Part shown: piece by piece, positions 26,240-35,385 of the stretch
Numbering within the stretch: the first letter of the stretch is position 1
Layout: each line of letters begins with the position of its first letter
Source: Sphingomonadaceae bacterium
GTDB lineage: Bacteria; Pseudomonadota; Alphaproteobacteria; Sphingomonadales; Sphingomonadaceae
Length of the DNA stretch: 64,000 bases
Direction of reading: 5' to 3'
Assembly: GCA_025056155.1 (NCBI GenBank)
Contig: JANWWL010000007.1
Coordinates: 124,001-188,000, forward strand
Made by a program: the position numbers and the translations under genes
Notes under the pieces: model-generated
The model's input: only the letters and a program-made list of their open reading frames with translations
Database searches by the model: none
Told to the model about the DNA's origin: nothing

Positions 26240-27651
26240 GCCGGGGCCAACTCGCGCACGTCGGCGATCCGCCCCATGACGGCCGCCGCCGCGGCCATGG
26301 CCGGGGAGAGCAGATGGGTCCTCGCCCCCGGGCCCTGCCGGCCCACGAAGTTTCGGTTCGACGTCGAAGCGCAGCGCTCGCCGGGCGGCACCCGGTCGGG
26401 GTTCATGCCCAGACACATCGAGCATCCGGGCTCGCGCCACTCGAAACCCGCATCGCGGAAGATCCGGTCGAGCCCTTCGGCTTCGGCCTGGCGCTTGACC
26501 GCCCCGGACCCCGGCACGACGAGCGCCTGCCGGACGCCGGGGGCCACCTTGCGGCCCTTCACCACGCGGGCGGCTGCGCGCAGGTCCTCGATCCGGCTGT
26601 TGGTGCACGAGCCGATGAAGACGTTCTGCACGGCGATCGCGGTCAAGGGCGTGCCGGGCTTCAGGTCCATGTAGGCGAGCGCGGCCTCGGCCGCGGCGCG
26701 CTGGGTGGGATCCGGCATTGCCCGAGGGTCGGGCACGCAGCCGGTCACGGGGGCCACCTGGTCGGGGCTCGTGCCCCAGGTGACGAGCGGCGCGATCGCC
26801 CCGGCATCGAGCGTCACCTCCCGATCGAACTGGGCATCGGGGTCGCTCGCCAGGGTGCGCCAATGGGCCACGGCCCGTTCCCACGCGGCACCCTGGGGTG
26901 CCCGGGGCCGGCCCGCGAGCCATGCGAAGGTCGTCTCATCCGGCGCCACCAGCCCCGCTCGCGCGCCCGCCTCGATCGACATGTTGCACAGGGTCATGCG
27001 GCCTTCCATCGAAAGCGCGCGCACGCCCTCGCCCCGGTACTCGATGACGCAGCCCGCCGCTCCGGCCGCCCCCAGCGTGCCGATGACCGCCAGCGCCAGG
27101 TCCTTGGCCGACACGCCGAACCCCAGCCGTCCCGACACGGTGACGGCGAGGTTGCGTGCCTTCTTCAGCCACAGCGTCTGGGTGGCCAGCACGTGCTCGA
27201 CCTCGGTCGTGCCGATGCCGAAGGCCAACGCGCCGAACGCGCCGTGGGTCGAGGTGTGGCTGTCGCCGCACACCAGGGTGAGGCCCGGCAACGTGAAGCC
27301 TTCCTCGGGCCCGATCACGTGGACGATTCCTTGCCGCGGCGAGCGGATGTCGATGTATTCGATGCCGAACTTTGCGCAGTTGCGCTCGAGCGCCGCCAAC
27401 TGGGCGGCCGAGTCCGGATCGGCCACCGGGGAGCGCCGGTCGGTCGTGGGCACGTTGTGGTCGGGCACGGCGAGCGTGAGGTCGGGCCGGCGCACCCGCC
27501 GCCCGGCCAGCCGCAGGCCCTCGAAGGCCTGGGGGCTCGTCACCTCGTGGATCAGGTGCCGGTCGATGAAGATGAGGTCGGTGCCGTCGGCCCGCCGCGT
27601 GACGACGTGCGCCTCCCAGATCCGGTCGTAGAGCGTGCGGGGGCCCAACAT
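26236..27651 (-). CDS. leuC: 3-isopropylmalate dehydratase large subunit
   Basis: 471 aa from ATG 27651. It isomerises isopropylmalate in leucine synthesis. The 4Fe-4S ligands are Cys349 ([11 protein letters not shown]), Cys410 and Cys413 ([10 protein letters not shown]). [20 protein letters not shown] and the N-terminal [17 protein letters not shown] are typical of LeuC. The expected partner leuD is not next to it, which is unusual, and translation appears coupled to an ABC ATPase instead. Confidence 0.95.
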
Positions 27652-27666
27652 GGAACCGGCCGCCGG

Positions 27667-27695
27667 CCCTAGGAGCCGAGATGCGCGATGGTCAA
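27667..27695 (-). promoter_or_regulatory. Promoter of leuC-ABC-nadB
   Basis: Leftward TTGACC (27695-27690) and CTAGGG (27672-27667) with a 17-nt spacer lie in the 79-nt gap between mltG and leuC; the start would be near 27660, nine bases before the leuC ATG. Confidence 0.5.
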
Positions 27696-27730
27696 GGCGC
27701 TTGGTCCTCGGAGTCGCGGCCGCGCAAGGC

Positions 27731-28699
27731 TCACATCTCGCCCCGCTCGCGACGCAAGGCATACCAGCGGGCGACATTGGCCTCGTGCTCGGCCAGCGTG
27801 CGGGCGAAGGCGTGCCCCCCCGTGCCGTCGGCCACCATGAACAGGAAATCGTGCACCTCAGGATCCAGCACGGCTTCCAGGGCCGCCCGGCCGGGATTGG
27901 TGATGGGCCCCCGGGGCAGGCCCGCCCGCACGTAAGTGTTCCAACCCGTATCGGCGCGCAGTTCCGAGCGCCGGATCCGGCGGCCGAGCGGCCGGCCTTG
28001 CGTGACGGGATAGATGACGGTCGGATCGGCCTCGAGCCGCATGCCGGCCTTGAGGCGGTTGGCGTAGAGGCCCGCCACGCGGCGACGCTCCTCGGGCCGG
28101 GCGGTCTCTTTCTCGACGATCGAAGCCAGGATCACCGCCTCGTGCGGGGTCTTCACCGGGGTTGCGGGCGAGCGCTTCGCCCAGAGCTCGGCCAGGGTGC
28201 GCTCCATGCCTTGCTGCATGCGCCGCAGGACCGCCGCCCGCGTCTCGCCCGGCCGATAGTCCCAGGTGGCGGGCAAAACCGAGCCTTCGGGCGGCACCTC
28301 CACCTCGCCCACCAGGCGGGGGGCCGCCATCAGGCGTTCGTGGACGAGGACGCTCGGCAAGCCTTCGGGAATGACAATCCGCAGCACCAGGACGTCGCCC
28401 CGCTGCAGCTTCTCGAGCACCCGGCCCCAGCCTTCGCCCGCCCGGAATTCGTAAAGGCCGGGCTGGACCGGCCGCGCGCCCCCCAGCAGGCGGGCCAACA
28501 GCCGAAAGCGAGCGCCGCTCGACACCACTCCGGCCCGTTCGAGGCGGGCGGCCGCCCGGGCCAGCGTGTCGCCCGGCTCGATCTCCACTTCGATCCGGGG
28601 CGCATCGGCGGGCGCGGCGCGGCGCCACATGTGGGCCACGTACGCCCCGGCCAACACCACCAGGCCGCTGGCGAGAAGGCCGATGGCCCACCGGCGCAC
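27731..28699 (-). CDS. mltG: Endolytic transglycosylase MltG
   Basis: 322 aa from GTG 28699, 7 nt after the fabF stop. An N-terminal membrane anchor ([19 protein letters not shown]) precedes a LysM-like region ([19 protein letters not shown]) and the YceG domain, with the catalytic Glu in [16 protein letters not shown] and the conserved [20 protein letters not shown]. MltG cuts nascent glycan strands and sets their length. Following fabF is its usual place in proteobacteria. Confidence 0.94.
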   Translation of the reverse strand: MRRWAIGLLASGLVVLAGAYVAHMWRRAAPADAPRIEVEIEPGDTLARAAARLERAGVVSSGARFRLLARLLGGARPVQPGLYEFRAGEGWGRVLEKLQRGDVLVLRIVIPEGLPSVLVHERLMAAPRLVGEVEVPPEGSVLPATWDYRPGETRAAVLRRMQQGMERTLAELWAKRSPATPVKTPHEAVILASIVEKETARPEERRRVAGLYANRLKAGMRLEADPTVIYPVTQGRPLGRRIRRSELRADTGWNTYVRAGLPRGPITNPGRAALEAVLDPEVHDFLFMVADGTGGHAFARTLAEHEANVARWYALRRERGEM

Positions 28700-28706
28700 C
28701 GCGCCG

Positions 28707-29966
28707 TCAGACCCGGCGGAAGACGAGGGTGGCGTTGGTGCCGCCGAAGCCGAAGCTGTTGTTGAGGACGACCTCGACCCGGCGTTCGCGCGCCTGGTGG
28801 GGCACCAGGTCGACGCCTTCGGCCCCCTCGCACGGGTGATCGAGGTTGAGGGTGGGCGGCACCACCTGGTCGCGCAAGGCAAGCAGGCAGAACACGCTCT
28901 CGACCGCGCCGGCGCCCCCCAAGAGGTGCCCGATGGCCGACTTGGTGGACGACATGGACACCCCGCCGATAGCCGGCCCGAACAGGCGCTTCACCGCCGC
29001 CAGCTCGAGTTCGTCGCCCATCGGTGTCGAGGTGCCGTGGGCGTTGATGTAATCGACGTCCTCGGGCGTAAGCCGCGCCCGGCGAAGCGCCATGGCCATC
29101 GCGCGAAAGGCCCCGTCGGCCTCGGGATGGGGCGCCGTGACGTGGTAGGCATCGCCCGTGAGGCCATAGCCCACCACCTCGCCATAGATCTGCGCTCCGC
29201 GGGCCTTCGCGCGCTCGAATTCCTCGAGCACCACGACCCCGGCCCCCTCGCCCATCACGAAGCCGTCGCGGTCGCGATCCCAGGGGCGGCTGGCGCGCTG
29301 GGGCGCATCGTTGAAACGGGTGGCCAGAGCGCGCGCCTGGGCGAAGCCCGCGATGCCCAGCGGGCAGATCGCGGCCTCCGCGCCGCCGGCCACCATGATG
29401 TCGGCATCCTCCCACTGGATAAGGCGCGCCGCATCCCCGATGGCGTGCGCGCCCGATGAGCAGGCCGTCACCACGGCGTGGTTGGGGCCCTTGAGACCGA
29501 AGCGGATCGACACTTGGCCCGAGGCCAGGTTGATGAGCCGGCCGTGCACGAAGTGGGGCGAAACCCGCCGCGGCCCGCGCAGGTGGAGGTTCACCGCCTC
29601 CTCGGCGATGCCGGGCAGACCGCCGATCCCCGCCCCAATCATCACGCCCGCGCGCAACCGCTCCTCTTCAGGAAGCTGGGTGAGGCCCGCGTCCTCGAGC
29701 GCCTGGCCCGCCGCGTCGAGGGCGAAGTGGATGAAGGGGTCGGTCTGGCGCAGCACCTTGGGCTCGAGGCGGCGGGCCGGATCGAACGCGCCCGGCGCGG
29801 TGCCCATGGGCACTTCGCCCGCGATGCGACAGGCCTGGTCGGAAGCGTCGAAGCGGGTGATGGGGCCGATGCCGCTCTCTCCCCCGATCAGACGGCGCCA
29901 ACTCGTCTCGACGTCGCCCCCCAGCGGCGTGACGAGGCCCAGGCCGGTGACGACGACCCGCCGCAC
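28707..29966 (-). CDS. fabF: 3-oxoacyl-ACP synthase II
   Basis: 419 aa condensing enzyme for fatty acid elongation. The Cys-His-His triad is intact: Cys169 in VTACSSGAHAIGDA, His310 in INAHGTSTPMGD and His347 in STKSAIGHLLGGAG. Length and the MRRVVVTGLGLVTPLGGDV opening fit FabF. The gene follows acpP by 24 nt in the leftward fab operon. Confidence 0.97.
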   Translation of the reverse strand: MRRVVVTGLGLVTPLGGDVETSWRRLIGGESGIGPITRFDASDQACRIAGEVPMGTAPGAFDPARRLEPKVLRQTDPFIHFALDAAGQALEDAGLTQLPEEERLRAGVMIGAGIGGLPGIAEEAVNLHLRGPRRVSPHFVHGRLINLASGQVSIRFGLKGPNHAVVTACSSGAHAIGDAARLIQWEDADIMVAGGAEAAICPLGIAGFAQARALATRFNDAPQRASRPWDRDRDGFVMGEGAGVVVLEEFERAKARGAQIYGEVVGYGLTGDAYHVTAPHPEADGAFRAMAMALRRARLTPEDVDYINAHGTSTPMGDELELAAVKRLFGPAIGGVSMSSTKSAIGHLLGGAGAVESVFCLLALRDQVVPPTLNLDHPCEGAEGVDLVPHQARERRVEVVLNNSFGFGGTNATLVFRRV

Positions 29967-29990
29967 GGCAACCCCCGTGGCGGCCCAGCC

Positions 29991-30227
29991 CTATTTCCCG
30001 TGCTGCTGAACGAAGGCGATCGCGTCGCGGACGGTCAGGATCTTCTCGGCAGCGTCGTCGGGGATCTCGACGCCGAACTCGTCCTCGAAGGCCATCACGA
30101 GCTCGACCGTGTCCAGGGAGTCCGCGCCCAGGTCTTCGATGAAGCTCGAATCCTCCGTCACCTTCTCCGGCTCGACCCCCAGGTGCTCGACCACGATCTT
30201 CTTCACCCGTTCGGCGATGTCGCTCAT
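29991..30227 (-). CDS. acpP: Acyl carrier protein
   Basis: 78 aa, acidic, from ATG 30227, which has GGGGAG just before it; the in-frame codon at 30251 would add eight residues unlike any ACP. The phosphopantetheine attachment is Ser37 in [11 protein letters not shown]. It carries acyl chains for FabD, FabG and FabF encoded around it. It follows hpnM after 94 nt; a possible promoter there (TTGCGT 30310-30305, TTATCC 30289-30284, 15-nt spacer) is weak. Confidence 0.97.
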   Translation of the reverse strand: MSDIAERVKKIVVEHLGVEPEKVTEDSSFIEDLGADSLDTVELVMAFEDEFGVEIPDDAAEKILTVRDAIAFVQQHGK

Positions 30228-30321
30228 CTCCCCAACCCCTTCCACGGCCAAGGCCCGTCACCCCGGGGGACGCCGCCCCGGCGGATAACCGCGCCACCGC
30301 CCCCACGCAAGCCGCGGGGGA

Positions 30322-30921
30322 TCAAGCGCCTGGGCCCTTGCGCAGCAGGGCCAGCAGCGCGGGCATCCCACCCGAGCGCACCACCGCCTGGAACTCGTCG
30401 CGACGGATGACGAAGCGCGAGACGCCGTTCACGAACACGTCGACGATCCGCAAGCTGCCGTCCGCCAGGCGCTGCACCCGCCAGTCGACCCGCACCGAGC
30501 CGCCCGCCCGGCGCCGGAAGCGGGAGCGCACCAGCGCCTCGCGGTCGGAGCGCGCCTGCACCTCCTCGATCGCGATCGACTGGGCCACGAGCTTCGCGAT
30601 TTCGCCGCGCACGTCGGCCAGGATGAAGCCCGGCACCAGCCGGTCGTATTCGGCGAGCTCCGCCGGAGTCGCCTGCTGGCGGCTGGCGCCCAGGAGGAAC
30701 CGCCCCACCCGGTCGAGGGCGACGTAACGGCCGAGTGCCGAGTCGAGGGCCCGGTCCCGCTCGGGGCCCGGGCGCGTGAGCTGCTCGACAGATGAAAGGT
30801 CGCGGATGAGCCCTTCGACGAGGGCCCGCGCCTCGGCCGCGGCGATCGGCTGTTGGGCCGCGGCGGGAGCCCCGACGACCGCGGCCAGGGCGGCCAGGAA
30901 CGCCCGGCGGGGAAGGTTCAT
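30322..30921 (-). CDS. hpnM: Exported HpnM/MlaC-type lipid-binding protein
   Basis: 199 aa with an N-terminal Arg-Arg signal peptide (MNLPRRAFLAALAAVVGAPAAAQ). The rest matches the toluene-tolerance Ttg2D/MlaC family: LTRPGPERDRALDSALGRYV, FILADVRGEIAKLVAQSIAI, VRVDWRVQRLADGSLRIVDV FVNGVS-type strand, and FQAVVRSGGMPALLALLR. MlaC-like proteins carry lipids across the periplasm; the version next to an HpnN-type RND protein is called HpnM and is linked to hopanoids. It overlaps hpnN by 4 nt. Generic MlaC function is the alternative. Confidence 0.82.
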   Translation of the reverse strand: MNLPRRAFLAALAAVVGAPAAAQQPIAAAEARALVEGLIRDLSSVEQLTRPGPERDRALDSALGRYVALDRVGRFLLGASRQQATPAELAEYDRLVPGFILADVRGEIAKLVAQSIAIEEVQARSDREALVRSRFRRRAGGSVRVDWRVQRLADGSLRIVDVFVNGVSRFVIRRDEFQAVVRSGGMPALLALLRKGPGA

Positions 30922-33476
30922 CGGGCGGGCTCCGCGGCGCGGCGGACCCGCCGAACGAGCGCCAGGGCGGCCGGTTGCAGGGCCAGCGTGCAGATGGTGG
31001 TGGCCGACAGCGCCACGAGCAACAGCGCCCCGATCGAGGCCACGCCCCGGTGGGCCGACAGCATCAGGCTGCCGAAGGCCGCGATGGTGGTGAAGGCCGA
31101 GAAGACGACCGCGCGGGGCGTGGAGCTGGACAACGCCGCCGCTGGGCCGCCCCGCGCGCGGGCCGCCATGTGAATGGCCGAATCGATTCCTGCCCCCAGC
31201 AACATCGGCAGCGCAATGACGTTGGCGTAGTTGAACGGCACCTTGAGGAGAGCGGAGGCCCCCACCGTCAGCACCACGGCGGCCAGCACTGGGGCGAGCG
31301 TGGCGAGCGTACCCGGCAAATCGCGCGTCAGCACAAGCAGCGTCAGCCCACAGGCCAGAAGGGCAAGGAGGGTGGCCGTGACCATGGCCCGCGCGACGAC
31401 TGCCCCGGATTCCTCGAGGTTCACCACGGGCCCCGCCGCGTCGGGGGCAACACGGCGCACCTCGGCCACGAAGGCCGCCCGCGCCCGATGGTCCCTGAGG
31501 TCGGCCCGGGGCACCACTTCCACGCGCAGGTCGCCGCGGGCGTTCCGGTAGCGCTCGAGCAGGGGGGCCGGCAGGTCGGCCAGCCGAGGCTCGGGATCGG
31601 GGGCAAGGCTCGTCCGCAGCCGGGCGAGCGTCGCGGGCCAGTGGAACAGCACGTCCCGCTCGAGGTCTCGGAGAAGGGTGGGGTCGGTGGCCGCCCGGGC
31701 TTCGAGCTGCCGCAGGGCCTCCGCGAGGGCCGCCCCACCCGGGCGGGGATGGGCGGCGAGGGCGGCCCGCAGGCGGTTCAGTCCGTCCTCCGTGGGAATC
31801 GGGGGCTCGCCGGCCTCGAGCTGCGGCAGCAGGCCCGCCGCCACCGCCTCGATCGCCTCGCGGCGGAACTCGGCCTCGGGGCCGGGCAGCAGTCGTTCGG
31901 GGGTTACGACGCGTTCGACCAAGGGCGATCGCTCGAGCCGCCGGGCGAGCTCCTCGGCCCGGGCGGGATCCCGCACCAGCACGCTTGCGACATAGGGCCG
32001 GGTCTCCTTCTGGTCGAACAGCAGGTCGAAGGCCCGGACGGAGGGCGCATCGGGGTCGCGCAGGGCCATGGGATCGGCCTCGAAACGGGCATGCGGTACC
32101 AGCAGGGCGGCGGCCGCCACCAGCGCCAGCACGCCCCAGGCGGCCATCCGTCCGGCGCGGGCCGACGGGGCGGGGCGCGGCGGGAGCGGCGGATGCGCGC
32201 CCACGAGCGCCACCCCGGCCGGGACAATCAGCACGGCGGCCACGAAGGCGGCGAACACGCCGAACGCGCCGATCACGCCCAGCTGGGCCATGCCGACGAA
32301 GGGGGTGGGCACGAACGCCAGGAACCCGAGGGACGTGGTGAGCGCGCACAGGAGCAGCGCGGGCCCCAGGTCGCAAGCGGCCTGCGGCCAGTCGGCCCCG
32401 GGCTCGCGCAGCCTGAGGATGAGGTGGATCGCGTAATCGGCCCCAAGCCCCGTGAGCAGCACGGCGAAGGCCATCGAGACCAGGTTGAGCGCGTCGAAGG
32501 CGAGGCTCGCGAAGGCGGCCGTGGCGGTTAGCGCGACCACGACGACCAGGAGCGCCACCCCGGCAAGGGCCAGCCGGCGGAACGCGAGCGCGAACAGGGC
32601 TCCGACCGCCAGCAGGCTCACCCCCAGCGCCAGGCCCAGGCCCTGGGTCACGGAGCGCAGCTCCTCCGAACGCATCGCAGGATCGCCCGTGACGAAGACC
32701 TCCACTTCGCCCGCGCCCGGGGCCGCGCGGGCTTCCCGGATCGCTGCCTCAAGGGCCGCTCGGGCCGGGCCGGCCGGCTGGAAGCGCGTGAAGTCGAGCC
32801 GCGGGACGACGGTGAGCACTCGGCGGACCTCGCCCTCGGGCTCGAACAGAGCCGAGAAGGGCAGGGGTCGCGATGGGCCGGCGAGCCGCGCGCGGATCGT
32901 CCGGTCGGTCTCGGCCAAGGCCCGGGCCAGGGCCGCTTCGCCACCGGCGATCCGGTCCGCGTCCACCACGCCTTCGGCCAGCGCGGCGAAATAGGCCTCG
33001 AGCCGGGGCTCGGCCGCCAGGGTGGCGAGCAAAGGCCCCGCCCGCGACAGCCGGGCCAAGAGGGAATCGAGCTCGGCGTCGTCGCGGTAGAGGAGGCCGT
33101 TGCGCCGGAAGAAGGGATCGAGGCTGGCGGCGAACGGCTGGGCGAGCGCCTCGGGATGCCGCCCGATGGCCGCCACGAGGCGCTCCAGGAACAGGTCGGC
33201 GCTATCCCCATCCGGCGCCTCGACCAGCACCACGAACCGGTTGTTCAGGCCGGGGAAGGCGGCGTTGAGGGCGAGCTCCCGCTGCCGGTGCGGCAGCTCG
33301 GGCGAGAGCATCCGGGTGGAATCGGTGTCGACTGCGAGATTGCGGGCGGCCACCAGGCCCGCCAACAGCGCCCCTAGCACCGCCAGCGCGAGCACCCACC
33401 GCGGCCGGCGCGCGGCCGCGGCGCCCACGTCCCGCACCGCCCGCGCGATCCGGTCGGGCTCGGCAGGGGCGTGCAT
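30918..33476 (-). CDS. hpnN: MMPL/RND-family hopanoid transporter HpnN
   Basis: 852 aa RND-type pump with twelve predicted helices in two halves, each with a large periplasmic loop. Helix groups are evident (GLALGVSLLAVGALFALAF; LLTGLGADYAIHLILRLRE; LLGAGIDSAIHMAARARGG) and the acidic residues of helix 4/10 type are present (GADYAIH, GIDSAIH). HpnN moves hopanoids to the outer membrane in Rhodopseudomonas. Length and its 4-nt overlap with hpnM support HpnN over other MMPL pumps. No hopanoid synthesis genes lie in the window. Confidence 0.83.
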   Translation of the reverse strand: MHAPAEPDRIARAVRDVGAAAARRPRWVLALAVLGALLAGLVAARNLAVDTDSTRMLSPELPHRQRELALNAAFPGLNNRFVVLVEAPDGDSADLFLERLVAAIGRHPEALAQPFAASLDPFFRRNGLLYRDDAELDSLLARLSRAGPLLATLAAEPRLEAYFAALAEGVVDADRIAGGEAALARALAETDRTIRARLAGPSRPLPFSALFEPEGEVRRVLTVVPRLDFTRFQPAGPARAALEAAIREARAAPGAGEVEVFVTGDPAMRSEELRSVTQGLGLALGVSLLAVGALFALAFRRLALAGVALLVVVVALTATAAFASLAFDALNLVSMAFAVLLTGLGADYAIHLILRLREPGADWPQAACDLGPALLLCALTTSLGFLAFVPTPFVGMAQLGVIGAFGVFAAFVAAVLIVPAGVALVGAHPPLPPRPAPSARAGRMAAWGVLALVAAAALLVPHARFEADPMALRDPDAPSVRAFDLLFDQKETRPYVASVLVRDPARAEELARRLERSPLVERVVTPERLLPGPEAEFRREAIEAVAAGLLPQLEAGEPPIPTEDGLNRLRAALAAHPRPGGAALAEALRQLEARAATDPTLLRDLERDVLFHWPATLARLRTSLAPDPEPRLADLPAPLLERYRNARGDLRVEVVPRADLRDHRARAAFVAEVRRVAPDAAGPVVNLEESGAVVARAMVTATLLALLACGLTLLVLTRDLPGTLATLAPVLAAVVLTVGASALLKVPFNYANVIALPMLLGAGIDSAIHMAARARGGPAAALSSSTPRAVVFSAFTTIAAFGSLMLSAHRGVASIGALLLVALSATTICTLALQPAALALVRRVRRAAEPAR

Positions 33477-33513
33477 GAGGCGCCCCTAGGCCCGGCCCGG
33501 CCGGCCGGCAAGG

Positions 33514-34248
33514 TCAGGGCATGGCCATCCCGCCGTTCACGTGCAGTGTCTGCCCAGTGACGTAGGCCGCCTCGTCGCTCGCCAGGAACACCACGGCGGC
33601 CGCGACATCGGCGCCTTCCCCCCAGCGACCGGCCGGGATCCGGGTGAGCAGCGCGTCCTTCTGGGCAGGGGGCAACCCTTCGGTCATGGCCGAGCGGATG
33701 AATCCCGGGGCCACGCAGTTGACGGTGACGCCGCGCGCGGCCACCTCGGCGGCGAGCGCCTTGGTGAGCCCCACAAGCCCCGCCTTGGCGGCGGCGTAGT
33801 TGGCCTGGCCCGCGTTCCCCGTGGTGCCCACGACCGAGCCGATCGAGATGATGCGGCCATGGCGCTGGCGCACCATGGGCCGGAGCGCCGCGCGTGCCAG
33901 GCGGAAGGCGGCCTCGAGGTTGACCTTGAGCACGGCCGCCCAGTCGTCGTCGCGCATCCTCAAGGCCAGGCCGTCGCGCGTGATGCCGGCGTTGTTGACA
34001 AGGATGTCGAGCCCGCCCAGGGCCTCGAGGGCGCGGGGTACGAGCGTCTCGACTTCGTCCACCACGTCAAGGCGCGCCGGCACCGCCACGGAGCCCGGAA
34101 AGCGGGCGGCAAGCGCCGAGAGCGCCTCTTGCCGCGTGCCCGAGAGGGCGAGCCGCGCCCCCCGTGCAGCCAAGGCTTGGGCGATCGCCCCGCCGATGGC
34201 GCCCGTGGCCCCCGTCACCAGGGCGCGGCGGCCCGTAAGATCGAACAT
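33514..34248 (-). CDS. fabG: 3-oxoacyl-ACP reductase
   Basis: 244 aa short-chain dehydrogenase. NADPH motif VTGATGAIGGAIAQAL, NNAG, and the catalytic set Asn110, Ser138, Tyr151 and Lys155 (YAAAKAG) are present. Position between fabD and the rest of the fab genes identifies it as the elongation-cycle reductase. It starts 24 nt after the fabD stop; 37 nt separate it from hpnN. Confidence 0.95.
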   Translation of the reverse strand: MFDLTGRRALVTGATGAIGGAIAQALAARGARLALSGTRQEALSALAARFPGSVAVPARLDVVDEVETLVPRALEALGGLDILVNNAGITRDGLALRMRDDDWAAVLKVNLEAAFRLARAALRPMVRQRHGRIISIGSVVGTTGNAGQANYAAAKAGLVGLTKALAAEVAARGVTVNCVAPGFIRSAMTEGLPPAQKDALLTRIPAGRWGEGADVAAAVVFLASDEAAYVTGQTLHVNGGMAMP

Positions 34249-34272
34249 GCCCGCCTCCCCGGCCCGGCGGCC

Positions 34273-35211
34273 TCAGATCACGGCCAGAAGCTGGTCCACG
34301 TCGTCGGGCGTGCGGATGTGGTGGCAGGCGATGTCCGGGGCGATCCGCTTGACGAGCGGCCCCAGCACCCGCCCCCCCAGCTCGATCATCCGCGTGACGC
34401 CGGCCGCCGCCATGGCTTCCACCGTCTCGCGCCAGCGCACCGTGGCCGTCACCTGCTCCACCAAGAGACGCCGGATCGCGTCGGGTTCCTGCACGGGTGC
34501 GGCCGTCACGTTGGCCCACAGAGGCACGACGGGCGGGGCGATGGGCTCGTGGGCGAGCGCGTCGGCCAGCGTGCGGGCGGCGGGCGCCATCAGCGGGCAG
34601 TGGAAGGGACCCGACACCGGCAGCAGCACGGAATGGCGCGCGCCCCGTTCCTTGGCGAGCCGCATCGCCCGCGTGACGGCTTCAAGATGGCCCGAGACGA
34701 CCAGCTGACCCGGGGCGTTGTCGTTGGCGACCGCCAGCACCTCTCCTCGAGCCGCCTCGTCCACAACCGCGCGGACGTCCTCCAAGCCGAGGCCCAGCAA
34801 GGCCGCCATCGCTCCCTCGCCCGGCGGAACGGCCGCCTGCATGGCCTCACCGCGCAGGCGCAGCAGGCGGGCGGTGCGGGACAGGGGGAGCGACCGAGCC
34901 GCGGCCAGCGCCGTCCATTCGCCGAGGCTGTGGCCGGCCACCGCCTGGGCCGCCTGGGGAAGCTTGAGGCCCGCCTCGCGCTCGAGCACGGCCAGGGCGG
35001 CCAAGCCCACCGCCATGATGGCGGGCTGGGCATTGCGGGTGAGGGTGAGCTCCTCCTCGGGCCCTTCGAACATCAGCTGGGCAAGGTGCTGGCCGAGCGC
35101 GTCGTCCACCTCTTCCAGCACTTCACGCGCGGCGGCGCTCGCTTCGGCCAGCGCCCGGCCCATGCCAACCTGCTGGCTGCCCTGCCCCGGAAACACGAAC
35201 GCGGTCGCCAT
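34273..35211 (-). CDS. fabD: Malonyl-CoA:ACP transacylase
   Basis: 312 aa from ATG 35211. Opening TAFVFPGQGSQQVGMGR, nucleophile Ser95 in GHSLGEWTALAAA, and the catalytic His in SGPFHCPLM are typical. It loads malonate onto ACP and is the first gene of the leftward fabD-fabG-hpnN-hpnM-acpP-fabF-mltG run. Its control region is shared with the divergent TPR gene. Confidence 0.96.
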   Translation of the reverse strand: MATAFVFPGQGSQQVGMGRALAEASAAAREVLEEVDDALGQHLAQLMFEGPEEELTLTRNAQPAIMAVGLAALAVLEREAGLKLPQAAQAVAGHSLGEWTALAAARSLPLSRTARLLRLRGEAMQAAVPPGEGAMAALLGLGLEDVRAVVDEAARGEVLAVANDNAPGQLVVSGHLEAVTRAMRLAKERGARHSVLLPVSGPFHCPLMAPAARTLADALAHEPIAPPVVPLWANVTAAPVQEPDAIRRLLVEQVTATVRWRETVEAMAAAGVTRMIELGGRVLGPLVKRIAPDIACHHIRTPDDVDQLLAVI

Positions 35212-35255
35212 GCCGTGCCGTCCCCCACGCTTGCCCGGAAAGCCAAGTCTTAGTC

Positions 35256-35268
35256 GTCGCCAGGCGAC
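35256..35268. promoter_or_regulatory. Perfect palindrome between fabD and the TPR gene
   Basis: GTCGCC-A-GGCGAC, 6-bp arms around one base, lies 45 nt upstream of fabD in the 174-nt divergent gap. It could be an operator for fatty acid genes or a chance GC palindrome; no matching regulator is known from the sequence. Confidence 0.3.
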
Positions 35269-35385
35269 ACCGGAAGCCCCGCCGGGCCCTTTTCCGCGGT
35301 GCGTCGATGGGTTATGCGCTGGGGGGTTGGGGGCGATGCCTGGTGGAGACGGAATGGCCCTGTGCCGGCGATGGCGGGAGGCGGG

